This document shows, piece by piece, positions 36,571 through 48,689 of a DNA stretch of 64,000 nucleotides. Within the stretch, counting starts at the first letter, position 1; each line of letters opens with the position of its first letter. Position numbers and translations under genes: made by a program. The stretch is from Punica granatum (taxonomy: Eukaryota > Streptophyta > Magnoliopsida > Myrtales > Lythraceae), in assembly GCF_007655135.1 (NCBI RefSeq), contig NC_045131.1, positions 15,670,001-15,734,000 of the forward strand, written 5' to 3'. The notes beneath the pieces are model-generated. The model saw only the letters and a program-made list of their open reading frames with translations. It was not told the DNA's origin and did no database searches.

Positions 36571-37257
36571 ATGGAGAGAAACAACAGTTTGAGCAAAACC
36601 CTGAAGGACCACTGCGCCGGCAACAACTCCTCGCATAGCCACCTCCACCATCCCCGGCTGTGCTCGTCGAAAAATCCATGGAACAACAACTATGGCAGCA
36701 CTCACACCTACGGTAGATCGGAAGATAACTATCTCTGTGGAATCTCATGGCCCCCGAGATCTTACTCCTGCAGCTTCTGCAAGCGGGAGTTCCGATCTGC
36801 CCAAGCCCTCGGAGGCCACATGAACGTTCATAGGAGAGACCGGGCACGTCTCCGGCAGTCATCCCCCATGGAGGATTTTCATCAGTACCCGGTTCTCTCC
36901 CTGAGCAGTACTAACCCTAGCCCCACCTCGAACCATAAGCCTAACCCTAACCCTTATGTCGCTTCCTCAGCCACTCCCCTCTTGATCACTAGTTGCTCAT
37001 CAATGTCTTGTCCTACTCTAGCTCCTTCATCAGCATTGGGTTCTCTGAAGGAAGTAAAGGCTGCAGATCAAAACCTGCTTTCCTCTTTGAGATCAGGAGC
37101 TACGGAGTCAAAACCGAAGTTGAGGAGTGAAGCTTCGATTAGGGTTCAAGAAATGGGGGAAAGGTACAAGTATTCTAATAATAACATGGAGATGGATCTT
37201 CTTAGCGGTCCAAATGATGATTATATAGATTTGGAACTTCGCTTAGGATGCCCATAG
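36571..37257 (+). CDS. SUPERMAN-type single C2H2 zinc-finger repressor, intronless (228 aa)
   Basis: One plant-type zinc finger, with ligands C67, C70, H83 and H87 and the signature QALGGH (78-83), is preceded by WPPRSY and followed by a basic stretch RRDRARLR. That combination is characteristic of the SUPERMAN / ZFP10 / ZFP11 group. The C-terminus DLELRLG (220-226) is an EAR repression motif that recruits TOPLESS-type corepressors. The N-terminus MERNNSL also resembles SUP. The Ser/Pro/Asn-rich middle (about 98-165) is low complexity. The protein should act in the nucleus as a repressor in floral-organ or vegetative patterning. I cannot separate SUP from ZFP10/11 without a tree, so no symbol is given. 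The start is the first ATG after the TATA box; an ATG-free leader precedes it. Confidence 0.9.
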   Translation: MERNNSLSKTLKDHCAGNNSSHSHLHHPRLCSSKNPWNNNYGSTHTYGRSEDNYLCGISWPPRSYSCSFCKREFRSAQALGGHMNVHRRDRARLRQSSPMEDFHQYPVLSLSSTNPSPTSNHKPNPNPYVASSATPLLITSCSSMSCPTLAPSSALGSLKEVKAADQNLLSSLRSGATESKPKLRSEASIRVQEMGERYKYSNNNMEMDLLSGPNDDYIDLELRLGCP

Positions 37258-39437
37258 GCTAATATATAATATTCCAGGTTTTTGTGCTGCCTTCTTTCAG
37301 GGTATTAATTAGTACAGCAGCATATATATATATATATATAAATGATTATTAGTCCTAATGCACTCTCTGATCTGTTCAGCTTGGTTAAGTTTTGGGGTGG
37401 AAAAACAAGGAAAAGTCCTGTTTCTTGTGATAAATCGATGTTGAATGTAAATTTGAGGCTGGAAAGATTCACAATGCTTGGGAAGTTATAGAATCGGGAT
37501 ATGCTTGTGCACATTTGACTATGCTGGATCATAGAGAGACATTTTTATTTTGTTCAGTAATCCACAGAGAGTTTAATTATACTGTTTATGCATATAATTG
37601 CACATACAATAGTAATCCTTCGCTGAACTATAAGTGATCTTTACAAAAGTCGAACTTAAATCATTCTATGAAATTCGTTGGCTAAATTTCCTTAGAAGTT
37701 AAATCTTTATTTGACAGCTATATACAAACGAAGGAGTTTTGCAGGGCTGTAGGACTATGTGACCGACCCTACTGAGTAAAAATGTGCTACTACGTTATGG
37801 TTGTGGTTTGTCTTCTTCTAGCTTCCATGGCATTTGCAAGTGAGAGGAAAATAATGTTCGGGAGAGAGAGAGGGGATGAAAAGAGAATGCGACTGTCTCA
37901 CCTTTTTTGTGAAATACGAAATATTTTCAATTAATTAACTGAAACTAATCTCTATTTGGTTATTGGTTTATTTGGCTCCGAAATACTTTTAGTGAGTTTT
38001 GAATATTTATACTACATGTAAAATTCGCCTATTAACGGTGCAGTTTGCCTACTGATCACACCTGATTTAATTTACTTCCTTCAACGATGTAATTAACTTG
38101 ATTAATAACACAGTTTTCTTTGTACATGCGATAGTTTTGTTAGGTTAACAGTAATTTAACTATATATAATACGAAAAGGTAAAATTAGATTCACGTTTGG
38201 GTCTTACAAATTGCGATGTGGCGAATTTCATCTCGCCAGAGGAAAAATAAATTATATATATTGTGGGGCCATTTTAATTATCTGGGAGCAGTCACCAACA
38301 TCACTAAACTTATTTTGGCTATTTTATTATGGGAACTAAGATTTCGCTTACTTACGAACTATCATTTCCAATCTCAGCATGATAGGTAGAGATCTTACCT
38401 CTTGAGATTAATTTAGTGACTAATGGCAGCACATTCTAGTAATCATTCCCCATGTCGATTTAGGTCGATTTTGGGTAATTGAGAGAGTTGTAATCATCGA
38501 AGGATAGTTAGGCGTTACCGCCCGCCAGTTGTTCTAGGCGTGGATGCTGGGGCTCAGGCCCAGGAAATACGGTTCTTGGAGATTTTACTAGTTATCCGAA
38601 TCCAACGTTGTTACCGTATTTATATAAAAAGATGGATTTTGAGCATTTCTGTATGTTTTAATTAGCCGAAACACTTCTATGAAAAATGGATCAATGGTTT
38701 TCGAGGAGCGCCCCGGCAAACTTCCAATAGTTAGCCAACATAAATTAAAAAAGGGAAATATATATATATATATATGTACACACATAAATATACATTGGTG
38801 AATGCATGTTATCTAGCTAGGGAGCAGTCACCAACATCATAATTGAACATTATTTGGTTTAATTTATTATGGGGACTATTTTCATTTAATTAAGTATTTG
38901 GAACTAATACTTTCATACGCAGCCATATAGCCAGTAAGATTGTATACGGGTATGCCTTTATTCTTTTTTTGCTCTTTATCTGTCATACGTAATGATGTGT
39001 GTGTATATATCTAGTTTGATAGATGATGACCTCATGGCTATATATATATATATATATATAATAGATCAGCCAAAAAGTTGAAAATTCTCTTATATCTTAG
39101 AAAATTTGCTAGCTAGGACACAGAAAGGGATGTAGAATTTGGATTAAGGGCGAGGTCTTCCAAGCAAGCGAATAGGAAAATAACTTTCCGAGTTAGGAAG
39201 AGGGAATCTTCAAAATTTCATCAAAAGCTGAAAAATAACATATAAATTTGCATAAACAATCAAAATTTTAGTAGTGATCCCCCCTAGGACATAACACTTG
39301 CAAATTGATGAGAAATGTAATCATGTTTCCTTGGAACCTAATTTTCTCACTAATTTTAAGCAAAGGTTTGTTATAAAACCATTCAACAAAATATTGCGGA
39401 AATTTTTACTGAGTAAAATCTTGTTTGAAAACTAACA
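37258..39437. other. 3' flank of the zinc-finger gene, AT-rich intergenic DNA
   Basis: No gene. TA microsatellites occur at about 37,321-37,340, 38,758-38,775 and 39,040-39,062. A ~65-bp block ('ggagcagtcaccaacatca...ttattatgggaacta') at 38,285 recurs at 38,820 with small changes, a direct duplication about 535 bp apart. Confidence 0.5.
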
Positions 39438-39570
39438 TGAGTTGATTAAGGTGGTTCGGCTTCTATTTTTCTTAAATAAGCTCTCGATTCAAATCTTATG
39501 AACAGAGAAAATTCATGATTACAAGAGTTTTGCCTCTTCTTAAACAGATCAATTCGAACTGGAATAGTCA
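39438..39570 (+). mobile_element. SINE family 1 copy, 3'-truncated
   Basis: It contains 'gttgattaaggtggttcggc', 'cttaaataagctctcgattcaaatc', 'agagaaaattcatgatt' and 'aagagttttgcctctt', then loses similarity after 'cgaactggaat'. Confidence 0.55.
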
Positions 39571-39589
39571 CGATTAATTAATTTTTTTT

Positions 39590-40213
39590 GGGTGAATGAC
39601 TAATTGGATATTTTTAAATATTGGGGTTCAATCGAAAATTCTAGTTTAAATACATGTGATAATTTATTATAGTATTTCTCGAAGCAAATCGCTTAAAAGA
39701 TATTCTTGGACAGAAACCCAATTTCCAAAGAAATGATTCAATGGAGTTAAAAGGTCATGATTCCATTTTCATATTCCTTGGGATCGACGGATAGGTTTGT
39801 TCTTTATTGAGTCAAAGAACCCCAACTGCTTGCAGAAATCACTCTGTTGAACACCATGATGATGAAAATATATTTTCCAGAAATATATGGTTTGCAGTTA
39901 ATTTAAGTGTAGTGTAGACAGATCCCTTTACTCTGAGTTATTTACTCCATAGCCAACCTTTACAAGTTATCTAATAATAAAATAATTTGAAGTTAATAAC
40001 AAATTACAATCTCTTCTCCGATTATAGTATTGTTGTTCTGACGTGATTTCCGAATTTACGCATCAACGATGTCTTGGCCTACCGATAGGTAACAAGAAAC
40101 AATGAATGTACTTGACTTTGTCTAGTATGGTACTGATAAATGCCTAACAAAGATCTCCAATAAAATCTGAATTTGCACGAGAAGAAGCCCTTTCAGTACA
40201 AAAGATGACATAG
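39590..40213. other. Intergenic DNA left of the CACTA element
   Basis: No gene or repeat recognised. TAG at 40,211-40,213, directly before the CACTA terminus, could be one side of a 3-bp target duplication. Confidence 0.4.
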
Positions 40214-40540
40214 CACTACTAAAATAACAGGTTTTAGCGAGGGTAAGATCCCTCGCTAATCATGGCCTCGCTAATTCCTGCGAGGCATTAGCGAGGGGAT
40301 CAAGACCCCTCACTAAACACGGCCTTGCTAATCTCTTGGTATTAGCAAGGGAATTACTGAGGGAAAAATCCCTCACTATAGCATGGGTTTTGCGAGGGAT
40401 ATACCCTCGCAAATCCTTCACTAGATCTGCGAGGAATATTTCCCTCGCTAATCCCTCGATGTTAGCAAAGGACTGTCTCTCGCTATGCCCTCGGTTTAGG
40501 GAGGGACATATCCCTCGCTTAGTGAGGGTAAATTCCTCGT
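40214..40540. repeat. CACTA subterminal repeat region
   Basis: More than ten copies of an 8-12 bp motif in both orientations (tagcgaggg, ccctcgctaat, cctcactaaa, and variants). In En/Spm elements such motifs bind the element's TNPA-type protein. Confidence 0.7.
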
Positions 40541-41167
40541 TAATGGCAAGAAAGAAAAAAAAATTTTAAACTCTGCCTCACTAATGCCTTTCAAAAAATT
40601 AAAGTCAATTCTGCCTTTGATCCCTCTCTGCTCTTTGTTATTGGACTGGTTCAAACCCAGGACCTCGCGCTCCCCGCACCCTGTATGGTCATCCCTCTTC
40701 CATTTATGGCAATCTCCTTAACGGTTGAGCTATATCAAATTTCACTTGTCATTTTTCTACACTTAATTATATTTTATATTTATATTAATATAATTTACTT
40801 TTATTTCTCAAAATACCAAAAACATTTCATGTTACAAACCGAACATACAAACATCCACATCAACACAATATCCACTTACTAAACACCTACACCTACCAAC
40901 ATTTATCCACATGATTATCCACGTATAAACGTTCAAGTCTTCCAATCAATGAGAAAACCAAATGTACAAACCATTCGATTTAACACATATTCAAAACGAC
41001 ACCTACTCATCATCATCATTTGCATAATCCTTGTCCTCCCCCTCGCCATGGGCACTATCGCTGCAAGGTTGCTTCCGCGAGAATGGATTTTCCCATTTGT
41101 CCTGCCATGCAACCCGCAATAAATCTCAGAAGCTTTTGATGCTCTTTAAATTGCGATTCCAAAGTGC

Positions 41168-44100
41168 TCAATTAGTGGTCACTTCCTCATAAAGTTTGTC
41201 ACTCATCCCCGCCACTAGATGGTCCACAATTAATAGGTAGTGAGCTACTAGAATCGCGGCGATACTAGTTAATCCCATGTGCATGGCCGTTCTTACTCGT
41301 CCCGACCATCTTCGCCCAAAGCTTGTCCTCTTTAGAAAGGTTGGGACCAATAGATTGGGATGCCTGAGTGAACTTCTCCTGTTAAGATAATGAAAAAAAA
41401 AAAGATATCCACATATCAATAACATTCAATAACCAACAAAGTCAATGTTCTTGTTAAGTATTAAAAAGCAAGTCCTTTCAATCTCCACTTGAACTTACCA
41501 CATTCTCTTGTGTATATGGGCTAACCCAAGTACCATCCTTCTTTTGATGGTTTTTCACATAGACCTAAAAGAGAGTGACTTGTCTTCCTTCTTTCTTCGA
41601 CTGCAAAAAAAAAAAAAAACCAAAGAAAAGATGAATTCATGAGCAATGCTCGGTTAAACCTTATATTGAATTGTTGAAAATGTGAATAACTACAAGTCAA
41701 GTTCCATAAAAAGATCATTTCAATGACGATGACAAGCATCATGACTTACCATTCTACAGGCAAGGGTACCCGTTGAGTTTGATCCTCCGGTATGGACAGA
41801 TGCTCCAACGTTTGAATTTTTATTCGCCTTAGAAATCTTCTGAAAATCTTGCTTCTCCCAATATCTGATGTACGGTTGAACCATTGTCCTCGAAAAAGAA
41901 CCACCATCTTGCTTAGTATTCCAATATAGTCGAGTTCTACGATCTCCTTTAAAATACCGTAATAATCAATCGTAATTCCATCTCCACTATCCTCTGTAAC
42001 CCAAATACCACTGTTCCATGTCGCATTTCCCTGGCAATATCCATATATCTGGAACTTGTACCCATTAACGAAGTACGTTGTATATTTTCTTACGCGCATT
42101 CTAGGACCCCAAGCAAGATCCTGTAGCACTTGATCCTTAATCCTATTATTGAGATTATGTACCTACTATAACAAAATTATCATCAGATTTCTTCCAACAT
42201 AACCATCCATATAATATCCCATTATAGTAGGTTGTACTTACAAATGTCTTGAACCATTGGGCAAAATAATCCTTAATCGCATAGTAGCCATCATTTGGAG
42301 CAATGTTGGAAGAATTAATGAAGTAACTGCATTTTCAATATCAAACTGTAATAGATTAGCCATGACAGTAAAGTAAGGAGATCGTACTCGTTTGATACTT
42401 TAGTTCTTCTTACTCAATGAAAGGCTTCACTGCAGGGCAATTCATCAACACAATATGTTGTGTGGCATTCCAGTCCGCCTCATTCAAGTATTCCTCACCA
42501 ATATAATCTGAAGACTGACTGGGTTGGTTGAAGACACCATACAGTGGTTACGCACTGCTTAATGGACCTCCATCATCGTTACTTGGCCACGTGTTCTCCA
42601 TGTTCGAACATCATTTTCAAAGTAATATGAGCATAAATTGCTGGTCTCACGAACCAAATAAGCCGCGCATATTGAGCCTTCAGCCCGAGATTTCTGCTTA
42701 ATGGTACGCTTTAGTTTACCAAGGTACTTATAAGCAAGGTCATGACCCTCACTAATTATAACATAGCTAACTTAGAATTGAATGTTGAAAAAACCCTTTA
42801 AAAGGGCAGTTACCTCTCAAAAGGATACATTCATCTATATTGTATGGGCCCCCCATATCATGCCTCCTCGATCAAATACATTGGTAAGTGTTACATTACG
42901 TCGAAGAAAGTAGGACGGAAATTTCTCTCTAATTTGCATAGGATAATATGGATGTTCCGCTCCATAATGCCCAAGTCTTCAAGCCTTAAGTTTTTGGAAC
43001 ATAAATCTCGAAAGAACTTGCTGAGCTCCGCCAAATGCTTCCCATATGTGATTTGAAAGACCTCTAAAGACGATGGGTAGCAGTTGTTCCATGAACACAT
43101 GACAATCATGGTTCTTCTATCCTTGGAAAGTGCAATGATAGACGTTCACTAATTTGGCCAGGTTCCAGGAATATCGATTCGACATCATGAGATTCATGAC
43201 CCATTCACATATGGTTTTTCTTTGATTTCGTGAGAACACATATTGGTCCTTTGGCTTTTTGATCTGTCCATCCAACATGTGTACCAAATTTAGTTTAGCG
43301 CGTCTATAAATTTCCTCCATATCCATACGGGCTATAACATTGTCCTTTGTCTCATCCTTGATATCCATGAAGGTGTTGAAGATATTGCCAAACGCATTCT
43401 TCTCCATGTGCATGATATCTAAATTGTTAAGAACGCGATGATCTTTCAAGTATGGTAACTTCCGAAAGATACTATGCTTTACAAAATTGTGATTTCTTCC
43501 GTAACCATCAGGATTGACCTGTCACCCTCTTCGGTAACTTTCTTCACATTCTCGTGAAGCCAGTATAAGATTTCTTCACACTAGGCTTTGGAGGCGGTGA
43601 GTCTTTCTCTTTATGCCCGGCCTAGAAATTCTTGTCGTTTCTCTGGTATGATTGCGATTTTGGCAAGAAAAATCTGTGACAATCGAACCAATAGCACTTA
43701 CGACCATTCTAAGGTAGAAGGCTTTACTATAACTCATGTAGTGAGGGCAAGCCAATTTCCCCTGGGTTACCTAACCAGCCAACATTCCGTAAGCCAGGAA
43801 ATCATTTATGATCCAGATCAAAGCTGCCCTCATGATGAAATTTTGCTTTGTGGAAGCATCATAAATAAGCACCCCAACGTTCCAGAGTTGCTTCAACTCA
43901 TCGATCAATGGCTGCAAGTAAACATCTTTCATTGTCTTTGGATTTTTGGGACCTAAAATGATACATGTCAATAGCGTATATTCTGCCGTCATACACATCT
44001 CTGGGGGCAAGTTGTACGGAGTCAAAATAACAAGCCAACAAGAGTACGCCTCTTTCCCTCTAGCAAATGGAATGAATCAGTCCACGCACAAACCGAGATA

Positions 44101-44940
44101 GACGTTACAAGGTTCACGCGCCCAATCTTTATGCGCGTCGTCAAAGTCCTTCCAAGCTTTTTCATCGAATGTATGACACATAACATTTTATGGTTGATGA
44201 TTCTCATAATGCCATCTCATTTTACACGCTGACCTCCTTGAAGCGTATAGCCTTTTCAATCGAGGGATGAGATGCATATAGTGCATTATTTTCCTCCCCA
44301 CCTTTTTGGATTACCGTGCTCGTCTAAACATTACTTGTACCTGGACTCCCCACATAATTTGCAACAATTTAAATCAGTATTATCCTTGTAGTACAACCTG
44401 CAACCCTTCGGGGAACAATTGAATTTGACTGAGCTCAGATCGAGAGATGACAATAACCTTTTCGCCTCATAGAAATTTTTAGGGACAATATTCATCTTCG
44501 GAGCCAACTCATTTCGTAGTAAGTCGAGAAGGTCATCCATGCCAACTTGCAGGACATTATATTCACATTTTGCGCTAAGATATCTCGCGGCAACTAAAAG
44601 GGTGGAATGTCACTTGCAACCGTGCCATATAGGGTGGTTACAATTCTCCAAAAACCGGTGAAATTTCATAGCCTCCAGATTAGGATTTTCACCATGCGTG
44701 TGATGACCATAATCCTATCCCATCGCATCATAGGCCGTGTTTCTGTACTTATTTAATGGATTGTGAAGATCCTCAGGTGCAGGAGGATCGGTATGAATCC
44801 AACAGAAGATGACTCTGTAATGTTAGGCCACTCCTCCCCATGATTAGTCCAGTACCAATAATTTGGCTTGAAACCATTCTTATACGGATCAAGGTGAACT
44901 TCGTGTGGATACATGAAACGTCCTTTATTTTTGGCACTTT
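41168..44940 (-). pseudogene. CACTA TNP2-type transposase pseudogene with DUF4218/DUF4216-like domains
   Basis: Read on the minus strand. About 44,940-44,590 has GFKPNYWYW, HHTHGENPN and PIWHGC. Then 44,540-44,331 has NFYEAKRLLSSL and CRLYYKDNTDLNCCKLCGES, the TNP2 zinc-like motif. At 44,025-43,771 is PYNLPPEMCM and LGPKNPKTMKDVYLQPLIDE, a TNP2 core. At 43,449-43,117 is the TNP2 end (HMEKNAFGNIFNT). At 43,109-42,891 is a DUF4218-like segment (AELSKFFRDLCSKNL, ILCKLERNFRP). At 42,129-41,746 is a DUF4216-like segment (VRKYTTYFVNGYKF, YYGILKEIVELDY). Stops and frameshifts separate all of these. TNP2 would catalyse element excision and insertion; this copy cannot encode it intact. Confidence 0.78.
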
Positions 44941-45108
44941 AAACATGGGCAAATAATTTGTCTTAGATTGTTATCTATAGCAAACTACTCGACGCGCCTA
45001 ATAAATTATCTCACCCCATCCTCTATATCATCGGATCGCTCGAGATCGGGGAGGACGGTGCCGGGAGGGAGCTTGGGGAGAAGGGACGAATCAAATTATG
45101 TAGAGCGT

Positions 45109-45136
45109 GGGGGGGGGGGGGGGGGGGGGGGGGGGG
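45109..45136 (+). repeat. Homopolymer G run (28 bases)
   Basis: An uninterrupted run of 28 G follows 'tagagcgt'. It could form G-quadruplexes, and its exact length is unlikely to be reliable in an assembly. Confidence 0.9.
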
Positions 45137-45139
45137 AGG

Positions 45140-45526
45140 GCTGTGGAGGCACAGGTATAGATCAGATCGATCTAGCTACACCAGAGCTAGGAAAGGCAGA
45201 TTGATCAGCATACATATAATCGGTATAATAACCATACATTCTGAAAAGTTTAAAACTGAAACTTCAAAAGACGTGAATTTGTTCAAAAATTTGACATTTA
45301 TTTTCTTTTAATTTTAATTTTAAGTATTGTAAGTAGAGAAATCTATGATAAGTCAGGACGCATTGAGTTTTTTGATAACAAAATGCAGTCGACACCGAAA
45401 GCTAATCAAACTCCAAGTGAAACAGTAAAATGTTAGGGCTAAGAATTAATCATCAGTTGGCAAGACTAAATTCTGCCCATAACCCAGAATTCGTTTTTTT
45501 TTTTGTGCATATTCGTATACACACAG

Positions 45527-45577
<51 letters not shown>

Positions 45578-48363
45578 TGTATATATACACCTAATTTGGC
45601 CTGTATCCGGGCTAATGATGTCAATGATTTTTTTTGAGGGTTTATATTTTTCGTGAGTTATTGTTTATTCTTCCCTTCTTTCTGGATGCTCTTCCCGAAG
45701 CTCTGAAGATCCAGACCAGATCATCAGGGGGTGTGGTTATATTTATTTTGTTGCATGTTTCCAACAAACAATTGAGATAAACAAGTAAGGGAGGGTCAAA
45801 TGTTATGATGGCTTTTCCTTAAACAGGATGAGATGTTTCGGTCAGTTCAGAGCCTTCCAAAATGTTTTCAGTACCCCCAAATTCCTTTCCATACACAGCA
45901 CTCCCCGACACTCACATACATACACCCCCTCACCCCCAAATTAGAGTTTTACCCCCCACCCCGCACGTACGTACGTGCAGCTCTCTCATACGTACAGAAT
46001 CAATTGCAATCATTTATTAGCTAGGAAAACCAAATTGCACCAAACCACATGCATGGTCGCAATTGATTGTTATATATTATGTAACATTAGGTCTATCACA
46101 AGTTTAGTAGCTTATGTATATGCTATTGTCGGAGGTCTAGCTAGTAATAATAACTTAGGCGTGGTACACGTTTATGGTCTAGCAGGAAAAGATGACCCCA
46201 TGACCTTATTAATTTGAATGGTCTACCATTCCACCGCCTCAATCATCATTGCGTCTGTTGCACAAATGGGTCGAAAATCAATTGCTAATGTGGTGAAAGT
46301 TGTGCACTTAGCTAGCATGCGACTACATTATTGATGAATTAGCAATACATGGGCGTACTATAATCAATAATGGATTCATATTCCCATTCACATGCATGTT
46401 TAGTAAAATAAAATAAAAATTCTAGCTTTTCTTTATTTTCATTGAACACACCTACAAAATCACTTTCTTTATTTTCCTCCTTTTTTTTCAATTTTTTTTT
46501 GGTGTGAACCTTAGTATCAAGAAATTCAATTGGCGCCCGACTACTTGCAACGAGATTGGTATATAAAAATTATTTCAATAAATAAGATCTAGACTTATTT
46601 AAAACTTTTGTAATAAATATGATGATTTCGACAAGTAATACAACTTATTGTGTAATTATCCTATTTTTGAATTAAACTTTATGAAAAAAAAAGAATTGTG
46701 CGTTATGTTTCTTAGTAGAAAATTTGTGCAGTCAAATATATGTAAAAATTTACAAATATGTCGCAGAATTACTTGAAAATTACTTTTATTAGATTCGCGA
46801 GTAGGACCAGCGTGCCAATTAGTACTCATAAAACGAAAAATACTTTATCAACATATCAGTTAAGTGACTAGGATTTTCAAAATAAAATTACTTTTATTTC
46901 ACGCGTAACGCGAGTAACACTTTAGTATATATATAGGTTTAGAACTGCTTGATTTTATTTTATTTTTATTTTTTTATATCTTGACTCAATAAAAAAAGAA
47001 TAGAGGGGTACAAGAAAATATAGAGTGTGGAATACGAAAGGCCTCAAAACCAGCACAGCCAGCAGTGAAACAGCATCTTGCAAAAGCAAACCAATAAAAA
47101 CCAACAGCCCAAGCAGCTGTCAATAAAGTTGCCTTCTCACCAAATTTTTATCTAGTAGTCATGTCCATCGAAAAATTCCTCCTGATAAGACAGAGATTGC
47201 AGCTTAGGCACTGCCTCAGCCATATAGTACTTCATCGATCTGTGTTTGTGATGCTTAATTGATGACTAAATATTTCAAAAATTAATTCCGGGACTACTAG
47301 ACAGGTCGATTTCGTTGCTTGGTTGTAATTTTTCCTTTTATCTCGTGCTGATGTTCTCTTGTTATTTGGGACATCTTTGATCTCCAGTCTCTGTATCTGT
47401 GGGTTTCTTCTTGAACTCATATATTTCGAGTTATTTAAAAAAAAAAAAACTAAATGAAAGGAAGAGAGAGATAGAAGATGTTGATGCCAACCACTTACCT
47501 TTCAAGTCAAAAACCTCTTAATAAATAGAAAGGAAGTTGGTCGCAACGGCATTGCACTCGATTTGGGACGAAGATGTCTTGGATGGGGTTAATACTAATT
47601 GACTTCTTGTGCTTCTTCATTTTCTTTTTCTTTATACCCTTTTCGAGGTTAATGAGTCTCATTTGTAGTAAAAAAACACTTCACAAGTAAGTAAGAGGAA
47701 ATTGACTTATAATAAAACAACTTATTATTTTATTTATTGATACATATCACTCTACAATTAAAATATTGATCCTTAGTTTGACATTAGTCTGTGTCTGACA
47801 TCAGTTTTATAGTTCACTTACCCATGCCCTTTTGCCAATTTCACTGAGCCACCCTTTCGCCTCTCTTAATTAATGTCGACAGTCAGTCAGTTTCATGGTC
47901 AAAGAACGGTGCCTTCTCCCTCCCTCCCATGCGCCACGCCCAAACCAACAACCTTCCATCCTTGTTTAGCCCCTATGCCTTGTTCCCGTGTTAGCTGCCA
48001 TCCCTGCTGGACTTCTTCATCTCCCACGCCACCTTCCCCAGTTTCTGCCCTTTGACTGTTGCCCTTCCAAAGAGTCTCCAAGGTGCTGACTTACCGAACG
48101 TTGATCTGCCTATATATCAGTTAAATGCGTCCTTCGTCCATTGCCTATTCCTTTGAACAGTCACGGCGCCCATTTTCTCCGACGGTGAAGGGAAACTCAC
48201 CAAGACCGACTTTTCAGAACAAGTACAGAGACAAACTGGAAGTAGGGTGGGTAGAATGTCAACCAAGAGGGAGGGGCGGAGGTTAGGAAGCGGGAATTGG
48301 ATAATTGCATGGAAAGAAAAGGTGGCTTGAGACGGAGCATTCTTGGGTATGGGGATCGATTAT
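45140..48363. other. AT-rich intergenic DNA with microsatellites
   Basis: No gene supported. A TA run followed by a GA run lies at about 45,528-45,577. A perfect 16-bp palindrome, GCACGTACGTACGTGC, is at 45,962-45,977. A fragment of SINE family 1, minus strand, is at about 46,490-46,540 (ttggtgtgaaccttagtatc, gaaattcaattgg). A CT- and C-rich stretch near 47,910-48,060 has short overlapping frames on both strands without a domain. Confidence 0.5.
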
Positions 48364-48683
48364 TGACGCAGCGTACACGCGAGTAACCTGTCACAGAACC
48401 GTTGATTTCGCAGAATACCGGAACTACGACCTTCAATCCTTATTGATTTTTCAAATACCTAGGTAATTGGCATCCAACTCAGATTGAATCCAAGAATTGG
48501 ACAAAGAGCATAAAAGTTTCAATTTTTATTGATAATCAAAAACAACTCAACTACTTTAGCTCTAGGGCTTACATCGCTTAAATAGGAAAAACGAAATTAT
48601 AACGAAGGAAATAAAAATATTCTCTAAAATAAACTATTTTCTAAAAATTGCAAAACGAAATTTTAACGAAGGAAATTGTCTGA
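48364..48683 (-). repeat. Gypsy LTR A (minus orientation, internal deletion)
   Basis: It matches LTRs B and C from 'tgacgcagcgtacacgcgag' through 'taacgaaggaaa', then jumps to 'ttgtc', lacking about 75 bp and the last ~20 bp of the family's LTR. It abuts the plus-strand pol pseudogene. Confidence 0.8.
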
Positions 48684-48689
48684 TGACGC

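Larger units (their letters stand above)
40214..44940 (-). mobile_element. Decayed CACTA (En/Spm) transposon, right end not found
   Basis: The left terminus CACTACTAAAA at 40,214-40,224 is a canonical CACTA terminal repeat. It is followed to about 40,540 by many short direct and inverted copies of 'gcgaggg' / 'ccctcgctaa', the subterminal motifs of this superfamily. On the minus strand the interior encodes, in order, TNP2 transposase, DUF4218-like and DUF4216-like segments, all broken. The matching 3' terminus (TTTTAGTAGTG) was not found downstream. The coding trace ends near 44,940, before a 28-base G run at 45,109. Confidence 0.75.

Noticed and set aside
39266..39276. TTTTAGTAGTG, the exact complement of the CACTA terminus at 40,214
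   Set aside because: It lies upstream of the left end, facing away from it, and has no subterminal 'gcgaggg' repeats beside it. An 11-base match by chance in 64 kb is unlikely but possible, so I did not pair them.
45833..46217. Open frames at 45.8-46.2 kb as small genes
   Set aside because: Pro/His-rich or Ile/Val-rich peptides from simple sequence, with no domain, no splice pattern and no homologue I recognise.
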